A stretch of 64,000 bases of DNA, from the NCBI GenBank assembly GCA_965277895.1, contig CBDIDR010000001.1, positions 558,001-622,000 on the forward strand. The letters are read 5' to 3'. Source of the stretch: GCA-2862585 sp965277895. Its GTDB lineage: Bacteria > Bacteroidota > Bacteroidia > Flavobacteriales > UBA7312. The notes beneath the pieces are model-generated. The model worked only from the letters and a program-made list of their open reading frames with translations. It was not told the DNA's origin and made no database searches. Within the stretch, counting starts at the first letter, position 1. Each line of letters starts with the position of its first letter. Of this stretch, positions 36,839 to 43,037 are shown one piece after another. Position numbers and translations under genes: made by a program.

Positions 36839-37528
36839 TTAGGATTTTATGAATTCGTAAAATTCGTTACGAGTTTTATTAGATTCTATAAACTCTCCCG
36901 TTAGTTTTGAGGTTTTCATTGATGTACCTTGATGTCCAATACCTCTACATTGTACGCAGTTATGTGAAGCCTCAATCATAACGGCAACACCTTTATTACT
37001 TTCTACTATTTTATTGATAGCGTCATGAATACGAACCGTTAGGTTTTCTTGAATAGCACCTCTTCTAGCATAGTGCTCTACAATTCTGTTGAGCTTACTC
37101 AAACCAATAATTTCTTGATTAATTTGAGGAATATAAGCGATGTGAGCCTTACCCATAATAGTTTGATGGTGGTGTGAACACATTGAAATCACTGGAATGT
37201 TTCCTTCAAAGATTATTCCATCATATTCATAATTAGGAAAGGTTGTAATTTTTGGGAAAGCATTATATCTACCCGCCCACAAGTCGTTGACATAGGCTTT
37301 GGCTACACGATGAGGAGTTTCTTTAGAATTAGGGTCATTTTGCCAATCACAGCCTAGAGCCTCTAAAAATTCACCGAACTTTACAGCCGCTTTTTCTATC
37401 ATCACCTCTTTCTCCGAATCATTGAGTGCTCCTCCGATGTTTATGCCATCGGCAAAGCCAATATTTCTCAACTCAGGATTGAGATCTATGATTTGGGCTG
37501 TTCCGTTATATTGTTTTGAATTATCCAT
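36839..37528 (-). CDS. folE: GTP cyclohydrolase I
   Basis: The 229-residue enzyme converts GTP to 7,8-dihydroneopterin triphosphate, the first step in folate and tetrahydrobiopterin synthesis. Zinc ligands are C117 and H120 in MCSHHHQ and C191 in NCVQCRG; the GLSKLNRIVEHYARR segment is diagnostic. It overlaps the PTPS gene by 8 nt, so the two form a pterin pair that opens the carotenoid operon. Confidence 0.95.
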   Translation of the reverse strand: MDNSKQYNGTAQIIDLNPELRNIGFADGINIGGALNDSEKEVMIEKAAVKFGEFLEALGCDWQNDPNSKETPHRVAKAYVNDLWAGRYNAFPKITTFPNYEYDGIIFEGNIPVISMCSHHHQTIMGKAHIAYIPQINQEIIGLSKLNRIVEHYARRGAIQENLTVRIHDAINKIVESNKGVAVMIEASHNCVQCRGIGHQGTSMKTSKLTGEFIESNKTRNEFYEFIKS

Positions 37529-37937
37529 AATATTCTACATAATTATTTTCTGTCTCATAGAGTTTCACACTATATAAGTGATTACCTGTGGACTTAATAC
37601 CTTCCTCGAGCTGCTCATATATTTTCACAGCAATATTTTCAGCGGTAGTGATGCAGTCTTTCATAAAATCTACTTCAAGATTTAAATTTCTGTGGTCCAT
37701 CTTATTGACTATCTTTTCTTTGATGAGGTCACTCAATATTTTTAAGTCAATAACATAACCAGTATCATCATCTACATGACCTTCAACCGTTACAAATAAG
37801 GTGTAATTGTGCCCATGCCAATTTTTATTTGAGCATTTTCCAAATACTTGCTCATTCTTTTCATCAGTCCAATTTGGATTGAATAAACGGTGAGCTGCAT
37901 TGAAGCGTTCGCGGCGAATTACTCTTACTTTTTTCAT
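37521..37937 (-). CDS. 6-pyruvoyl-tetrahydropterin synthase-like protein (PTPS/QueD family)
   Basis: This 138-residue T-fold enzyme has zinc histidines H16, H41 and H43, catalytic C35 in FGKCSNKNWHGHNY, D81-H82 in MDHRNL and E128 in YETE. The C-x5-HGH spacing and the ITTAENIAV and YETENN segments resemble eukaryotic PTPS more than E. coli QueD, which I recall as C-x3-HGH. The likely product with FolE is 6-pyruvoyl-tetrahydropterin, though a queuosine role cannot be excluded. The ATG abuts a palindromic operator at 37938. Confidence 0.85.
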   Translation of the reverse strand: MKKVRVIRRERFNAAHRLFNPNWTDEKNEQVFGKCSNKNWHGHNYTLFVTVEGHVDDDTGYVIDLKILSDLIKEKIVNKMDHRNLNLEVDFMKDCITTAENIAVKIYEQLEEGIKSTGNHLYSVKLYETENNYVEYYG

Positions 37938-37971
37938 TTTGTATAGATTTCAGAGGTTAAAATTATACAAA
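37938..37971. promoter_or_regulatory. Palindromic operator O1 (TTTGTATAg-N16-TTATACAAA)
   Basis: Arms at 37938-37946 and 37963-37971 are inverted copies with one mismatch. The same palindrome with the same 16-nt spacer occurs at 45644 and 47187. O1 lies between divergent queD/folE/crt genes and the SDR/MMPL genes; its left end touches the PTPS start codon, and its right arm is 6 nt before the SDR -7 box. Confidence 0.85.
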
Positions 37972-37977
37972 AAGTAT

Positions 37978-37985
37978 TAAGTTTG
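37978..37985 (+). promoter_or_regulatory. -7 box of the SDR gene
   Basis: TAAGTTTG fits TAnnTTTG and ends 9 nt before the ATG at 37995. The right arm of operator O1 lies just upstream, where a bound regulator would block RNA polymerase. Confidence 0.55.
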
Positions 37986-37994
37986 CAAAAAAAA

Positions 37995-38660
37995 ATGAAA
38001 GTATTACTTATTGGTTCATCAAGCGATATCGCTCAATACATGGTTAAAAATGCGTCAAATGAGTACGAATTTATTGAGTTAACTTCCAATCCAAGCGGGA
38101 GTCATCAGCACGAGATAAATGTACAAGATGAAAGCACTTTTCCTTCTATAGAAGGCGAAATAGATGGTTTAGTTTATTTTCCAGGCTCTATCAATCTTCG
38201 TCCGTTTTCGGGGCTTAAATTGAGCGATTTTCAAACAGATTATGAAATAAATGTATTAGGATTGATTAAAATTCTTAAACATTTTCACAAACAATTGGCT
38301 CAAAATTCGTCACTGGTATTTATAAGTACTGTGGCTGCACAACTTGGAATGCCTTATCATTCTTCAATTTCATTGTGTAAGTCAGCTATTGAGGGCTTAT
38401 GTAGATCTTTAGCTGCGGAATGGTCGCCAAAGGTCAGAGTTAATTGTGTAGCACCTTCTGTTGTACAAACTAAACTTTCTACTAGATTATTCAGAACAGA
38501 ATCTCAAGTAGAGCAAATGAACTCACGCCATCCTTTACAGAAAGTTGGTCAGCCCAAAAACATTGCCGATGCTATAGAATTTCTATTGTCTGATAAGTCA
38601 TCTTGGATGACTGGGCAAGTTCTTCATGTTGATGGTGGTTTATCAACGATTAAGAAGTAA
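37995..38660 (+). CDS. Atypical short-chain dehydrogenase/reductase
   Basis: The 221-residue protein has the SDR fold with S111 and K129, but the catalytic Tyr position is Ile125 in YHSSISLCK, and the cofactor loop reads GSSSDIAQY instead of TGxxxGIG. The C-terminal SWMTGQVLHVDGG is standard. A tyrosine at 121 is four residues too early. It may be a non-classical reductase or a binding protein. Start is the ATG at 37995, not the TTG at 37983, which lies in the promoter. It is divergent from the pterin/carotenoid operon across operator O1. Confidence 0.85.
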   Translation: MKVLLIGSSSDIAQYMVKNASNEYEFIELTSNPSGSHQHEINVQDESTFPSIEGEIDGLVYFPGSINLRPFSGLKLSDFQTDYEINVLGLIKILKHFHKQLAQNSSLVFISTVAAQLGMPYHSSISLCKSAIEGLCRSLAAEWSPKVRVNCVAPSVVQTKLSTRLFRTESQVEQMNSRHPLQKVGQPKNIADAIEFLLSDKSSWMTGQVLHVDGGLSTIKK

Positions 38661-38663
38661 AGC

Positions 38664-40739
38664 ATGTATAATTTCTTTTGGCGATTCAAGTACTATTTAT
38701 TCGCGATTACCTTAATAGTATTTGGATTCTGTTTGTATCAATTGACTGATGCTAAAATTTATTTTGATTCAGAAAGAATCATAAATGAATTAGAAGCTGC
38801 TAATATTGATATTAATGTACTTGATGATAATAATTTAGTTTTCTTTGGGGTATCTTTTTCAGATAGTTTGAACTATCAGGAGATGCTTGAAGTGAAGGCT
38901 TTTCACAAAGAGTTGAAATCATCAAAATACGTCAAGAGAGTTTTTAGTATTATCAATGATAGGGAACTCATCAATACCGGCTTATTTCCCATTTCTAAAC
39001 GAAAATTGAACTTAAAAAACGATTCTCTTTACACGCTTACCAAACAAAAAATTGTACAGAGCCAGAATAATTTTATATCTCAAGATGGCAGAAAATTACT
39101 CTTCCTTATTGAGAATGAAAGTGCAATGAGTAAATCGGATAATCAAGTATTTATCGATTCTCTTTATGCCACTACGCTAACCGATAAGATGGCGGAAGTA
39201 TACATTAGTGGTCGCTCCCCAAGTGAATTGTATTTTTCCAAAAAGGTGATTCAGGAATTTATCATTCTTACAGTTATTAGTGGCTTTTTGTGTTTCTTAT
39301 TCCTTTTGTTTATCACTCAAAATATCAAGTTAGTATCACTTACTGTATTTAGTGTAATTGCCAGTATAGTTATTACGCTAGGCATTTCTCAAACTATTTT
39401 TGGGGGTATTGAGCTTGTAATGATTATTACCCCTGCAATTTTGTTTATTGTATGCTTGTCTGACATTATGCACTTGACAAACAAACAGGAGAAAAAGGGG
39501 CATTCTGTTGAAATATTTTTTAAGAAGAGAATGAATACAGTTGGTAAGGCAGTTGCGCTTACGTCCATTACTACTGCCATGAGTTTCTTGACTTTTTTAG
39601 TAAACGATATCGTTCCTATTCTACGCTTTGGAATAATTACCTCCATAGGAGTTGTTACGACTTTATTTGTTGCTATGCTTATTTATGCGATAAGCGTAGA
39701 TAAGAACTTTAACCAATCAAAACCTATTCCATTTTTCGAAATAAACACCAACCGATTTATTGCTTTTTTGAAAAATGGTCAGACTAGCAAAGTGTTTCAT
39801 TTGTTTATGTTTTTGTTCATTGCCTTAGGGGTCTATGGAGTCAGTAATGTTAAAATTGATAACTATTTAACGGACGAAATCAATAAGAAATCTGAAGTTT
39901 ATCAACAGACTGCTTTTTTTGATACTCACTTTGGTGGAATAAAGCCAATCACTGTTTTTTTAGATAAGGGTGGAGTTGAAGACGAGGGCGTTCTGCAAGA
40001 TATTGAAGATGAGCTAAAGATATTGGGTTTCGTGGTGGATTTCACTAATACCAATTTTAATGGCTTGATGCTTGATAAAATGGGCTTTGCCATGGACGAT
40101 TACAAAGACCAGTATTTCTTTATTTGCAGAACAGGCGATGAGGGCTCATTAGCAACCCTTGCAAAGTTGGAAAAGCTAGAAAATCGTTTCGAGCATATGG
40201 CGTTAGAATTCAATTATTCTGGTGCTGGATATTTATTCGATTTGTTGGGTAATGACTTGACCAAGCAATTAATCTACGGCTTGCTTTTAGCAATATTTTC
40301 AATCGGACTTTTATTTTTTCTGTTCAATAATTTTGATTTTAAATACTTCATAATAGCCATATTGCCAAACATATCTCCCATACTGGTTTGTGTCGGAGTA
40401 CTGTACAGTTTTGGGTTTTATTTTAGCCTGTCGAATGCTTTCATATTTACCATTGTATTTGGTTTAATTATCGATGATTCTATACACGTTATAAGTGCTT
40501 ATACAAATCACAGAAAGCGAAATTTGAGCAAAGCGGATGCACTTAATTTGGTGGTGAATAATACGGGTAGTGCTGTAATTAAAACCACATTGGTGGTAAT
40601 GATATGCTTATTGCCTTTAATGTTTTCTGAATTTAAATCAGTATCACAGCTCTCGTTCATTACAATAATAAGTGCTATTGTAGCTGTATTTTTTGATTTG
40701 GTTTATTTACCGCTTATCATCAAAAGGCTCACAAAGTAA
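38664..40739 (+). CDS. MMPL/RND-family transporter
   Basis: This 691-residue protein has the two-fold RND-like layout: one N-terminal helix, a large extracytoplasmic domain (about 30-190), five to six helices (about 195-345), a second soluble domain and five to six further helices. The DIMHL and DDSIHVI segments in corresponding helices are the usual MMPL/SSD positions. Such exporters often move hydrophobic compounds. Because it is 3 nt after the SDR and shares operator O1, export of a pigment or lipid is a reasonable inference but is unproven. Confidence 0.88.
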   Translation: MYNFFWRFKYYLFAITLIVFGFCLYQLTDAKIYFDSERIINELEAANIDINVLDDNNLVFFGVSFSDSLNYQEMLEVKAFHKELKSSKYVKRVFSIINDRELINTGLFPISKRKLNLKNDSLYTLTKQKIVQSQNNFISQDGRKLLFLIENESAMSKSDNQVFIDSLYATTLTDKMAEVYISGRSPSELYFSKKVIQEFIILTVISGFLCFLFLLFITQNIKLVSLTVFSVIASIVITLGISQTIFGGIELVMIITPAILFIVCLSDIMHLTNKQEKKGHSVEIFFKKRMNTVGKAVALTSITTAMSFLTFLVNDIVPILRFGIITSIGVVTTLFVAMLIYAISVDKNFNQSKPIPFFEINTNRFIAFLKNGQTSKVFHLFMFLFIALGVYGVSNVKIDNYLTDEINKKSEVYQQTAFFDTHFGGIKPITVFLDKGGVEDEGVLQDIEDELKILGFVVDFTNTNFNGLMLDKMGFAMDDYKDQYFFICRTGDEGSLATLAKLEKLENRFEHMALEFNYSGAGYLFDLLGNDLTKQLIYGLLLAIFSIGLLFFLFNNFDFKYFIIAILPNISPILVCVGVLYSFGFYFSLSNAFIFTIVFGLIIDDSIHVISAYTNHRKRNLSKADALNLVVNNTGSAVIKTTLVVMICLLPLMFSEFKSVSQLSFITIISAIVAVFFDLVYLPLIIKRLTK

Positions 40740-40744
40740 TTTCT

Positions 40745-41104
40745 CTAAATTTCCTCAAGTACAGTCTTAAAAAATGACCATAAATTTTGGGGCAACTCAT
40801 ATCTTTTAAAAAAATCAAATTGGTCGTTTTCGTGATTTAAGATGATATCATCTGTAACAATTGAGGAGTGAAAAAACCAATATTGGTCGTTATCAAATTC
40901 ACACTGTTTTATAAAATTAGGATTGTCTATTTTCAGTTGGGTTTCTTCAATAGTTTCTCTAACAACGGCTTTAAAAGGGTCTTCTTCTTTTTTCAGTTTT
41001 CCAATAATTGGTGTCCAAATACCTGGATAGAAGGGATTTGAATCCTTTCGCTTCAGCAACAGAATTTGCTCATCTTTAAATATGAAATGGACGCAATATT
41101 TCAT
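40745..41104 (-). CDS. NUDIX hydrolase
   Basis: The 119-residue protein carries the NUDIX box G-x5-E-x7-RE-x2-EE (in GKLKKEEDPF through RETIEETQL), with Gln in place of the late Gly. The start at 41104 overlaps the stop of the Fpg/Nei gene by 4 nt (ATGA), which is better than an ATG 18 nt upstream. Its position beside a base-excision glycosylase suggests cleansing of damaged nucleotides, as MutT does for 8-oxo-dGTP. Confidence 0.85.
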   Translation of the reverse strand: MKYCVHFIFKDEQILLLKRKDSNPFYPGIWTPIIGKLKKEEDPFKAVVRETIEETQLKIDNPNFIKQCEFDNDQYWFFHSSIVTDDIILNHENDQFDFFKRYELPQNLWSFFKTVLEEI

Positions 41105-41895
41105 TTTTGAATGTTTGGACAAAACCAGCTTTTTCTTTGGTCAGATGTGAGAGCACTTTCCACTTTATTCCCCTTGCTATCTGTCTTCTTTCCATAAACG
41201 TGCAGGCTAAAAGTGGATTCGTTAAAAGGATTTTTGAAATCCTTTAATTCAGCTCCACCAGTTGAGTAGCTTCGCTGCATAATATCTTGGGTGTTAAGGA
41301 TGAGTTGCTTTATTTTTTTATCAGAAAGCTCTCCCCATTTTTTTTCAGGATGAAGTCTAGTGGCATACAGAGCTTCAGATTTTATATAATTCCCAACCCC
41401 TGGAAACAGAGACTGATTCATCAGTGCGGAACACACCGATTTTTTAGAATTTATTTTTGTTTTTAAATGTCTAAAGTGGTGTTCGAAATCGTATGAGTCA
41501 TTCAGAAGATCGAATTCAATATTGTGTTTTTTATCAATTTCTTCTTGAGTAAGAATCCTCATTTTACCAAACTTTCTTACATCTCTGAAAAACAACTCTT
41601 TAGTGCCACTATAGACTCTAAAGTGACAGTGTTTGATATGTTGTTCACTCCATCCGCCAGTCATGCCCAAATGAAAGTTAAATGTCTGCTTATTTTGAAG
41701 GGGAATAAAAATGTTTTTACCGATGGTGTAGCTAGGTCGAAAGTCTTTAGCTAGATGCTTCTCAATGGTGTCGAATACACTAAAGTATTTTATTTCATAG
41801 TATTCTGTTAGAACTTCAAACTGAATGTTATTAGAACCTTTGAAAAATTCATTGTAGTAAGTAGATGCTATTTTTACCTCTGGACCTTCAGGCAT
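41101..41895 (-). CDS. Fpg/Nei-family DNA glycosylase with a zinc-less finger
   Basis: The 264-residue protein starts MPEGPEVKIA, so the catalytic Pro2 and Glu3 are present, with K60 and an H2TH region (SALMNQSLFPGVGNYIKSEALYA). The C-terminal finger VYGKKTD...TSDQRKSWFCPNIQK keeps the Arg of the loop but has one cysteine instead of four, so it cannot bind zinc. This looks like the zinc-less NEIL1-type variant. It removes oxidised bases. It overlaps the SOUL gene by one base (TAATG). Confidence 0.9.
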   Translation of the reverse strand: MPEGPEVKIASTYYNEFFKGSNNIQFEVLTEYYEIKYFSVFDTIEKHLAKDFRPSYTIGKNIFIPLQNKQTFNFHLGMTGGWSEQHIKHCHFRVYSGTKELFFRDVRKFGKMRILTQEEIDKKHNIEFDLLNDSYDFEHHFRHLKTKINSKKSVCSALMNQSLFPGVGNYIKSEALYATRLHPEKKWGELSDKKIKQLILNTQDIMQRSYSTGGAELKDFKNPFNESTFSLHVYGKKTDSKGNKVESALTSDQRKSWFCPNIQK

Positions 41896-42452
41896 TATTT
41901 AAGTACAACTAAGACTTCGTTTCTTCTGTTCAATACTTTGTAGGGTGAATCATATACAAGCAGCTCAAACTCATCTTTATACTCGATAGAATGCTTGTCA
42001 AGTGTGCTTATTAATTCGTTCTTTTTTCGTTGAACTTTGGTGTCGTTAGCATAGCCCGAAAACCGGATGGTAGCTACAATTCTTTCATCTATGGAAATGA
42101 GTTCAATGTCGTTGTTGTCAGGTGTCGGCAAATTTTCCATTTCATACCTGTCTGGCATTAGAAAAAGCATTTCATTTTTCTTTGAGGACATACGCATGTT
42201 TACTGGCGAAGTCATGCCAATTTGCTCTTGCCTGTCATTTCCACCAAAAATATAGTTCGCTAGCACTCTGAATTTAGAGTTGTCACTGTTATCTCTAGTG
42301 TAATAGCTAGCGTAATACGACTTTTCGTATTTTCTAATTTCAACAGAATCTACTGTTTTTATGACGATATAGTTAGTGTTGTAGCTCACGTTAAAAGCGT
42401 AAAGTGCATATAAAGATACTATTGCTGTAAGAAGAAAGCCAATTTTTTTCAT
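41895..42452 (-). CDS. SOUL/HBP-family haem-binding protein
   Basis: This 185-residue protein has an N-terminal anchor or signal (about 5-20) followed by the SOUL domain: VEIRKYEKSYYASY, IFGGNDRQEQIGMTSPVNM and the beta-rich end VLVVLK. SOUL proteins bind haem or tetrapyrroles. Bacterial members near photolyases may scavenge photosensitising porphyrins, which is inference. It is coupled to glutathione peroxidase upstream by a 1-nt overlap. Confidence 0.9.
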   Translation of the reverse strand: MKKIGFLLTAIVSLYALYAFNVSYNTNYIVIKTVDSVEIRKYEKSYYASYYTRDNSDNSKFRVLANYIFGGNDRQEQIGMTSPVNMRMSSKKNEMLFLMPDRYEMENLPTPDNNDIELISIDERIVATIRFSGYANDTKVQRKKNELISTLDKHSIEYKDEFELLVYDSPYKVLNRRNEVLVVLK

Positions 42453-42976
42453 TACTTAATCAAATTAGTAATACTATCATCCATTGGGTCAACACTACTT
42501 TTGTAGTAGGATAGTAGTTCGCCTTTTGGGCTAATTAAAAATTTATTGAAGTTCCACGATACAATATAGTCATCTATAGAATTCGTTCGCTTTGAGGTTA
42601 ACCATTCATATAAATTATGCTGATTACTTCCTTTAACGTCAATTTTTTCGGTCATAGGAAAGTCAATATTATACTTGCTTTCGCAGAAGGTTTGTATTTC
42701 TTTTTCTGAGCCTGGCTCCTGCATTCCAAACTGATTGCAAGGGACTCCTAAAACTACAAGATTGTCGTATTTATCGTGAAGTTTCTGCATGGCAGAATAC
42801 TGAGAAGTATACCCGCAATAGGAAGCCACATTTACTATAAGAATGTATTTGTCTTGAAATTCATTCATTTTTATTTCTTTTCCATCAATAGTATTGATAG
42901 AAATATCATATATGGATTGCGATGATGCTGTATTCATGATAAAAAGTGCTAAAAAAGTTGTTAGTATATGTTTCAT
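42452..42976 (-). CDS. Glutathione peroxidase-like thiol peroxidase, exported
   Basis: The 174-residue protein has a signal peptide (1-19, ending TASSQ) and the peroxidase motifs NVASYCGYTSQY with the peroxidatic C54, LGVPCNQFGMQEPG and WNFNKFLI. Bacterial Cys-type members usually use thioredoxin. I start at 42976, because a frame extension to 43015 runs through the terminator of the gene upstream. It removes peroxides in the envelope and belongs to the stress set SOUL-Fpg-NUDIX. Confidence 0.92.
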   Translation of the reverse strand: MKHILTTFLALFIMNTASSQSIYDISINTIDGKEIKMNEFQDKYILIVNVASYCGYTSQYSAMQKLHDKYDNLVVLGVPCNQFGMQEPGSEKEIQTFCESKYNIDFPMTEKIDVKGSNQHNLYEWLTSKRTNSIDDYIVSWNFNKFLISPKGELLSYYKSSVDPMDDSITNLIK

Positions 42977-42983
42977 TTTTTTA

Positions 42984-43017
42984 GAAAAAAATTGGGAGAG
43001 CATATGCCCTCCCAATT
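42984..43017 (-). terminator. Terminator/attenuator between the FAS1 gene and glutathione peroxidase
   Basis: The stem pairs 42990-42998 with 43009-43017 (9 bp, plus 2 bp inside) and is followed on the minus strand by a T run. It ends 8 nt before the peroxidase ATG, so downstream genes depend on readthrough or another promoter. Confidence 0.8.
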
Positions 43018-43037
43018 GAATTAAAATTAAATATGAA

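Noticed and set aside
37983..37994. TTG start for the SDR gene
   Set aside because: The TTG belongs to the TAAGTTTG -7 box; the ATG at 37995 gives the normal SDR N-terminus.
42977..43015. Longer N-terminus for the glutathione peroxidase
   Set aside because: It would place the start in the terminator hairpin of the FAS1 gene and put a non-signal-like extension before a clear signal peptide.
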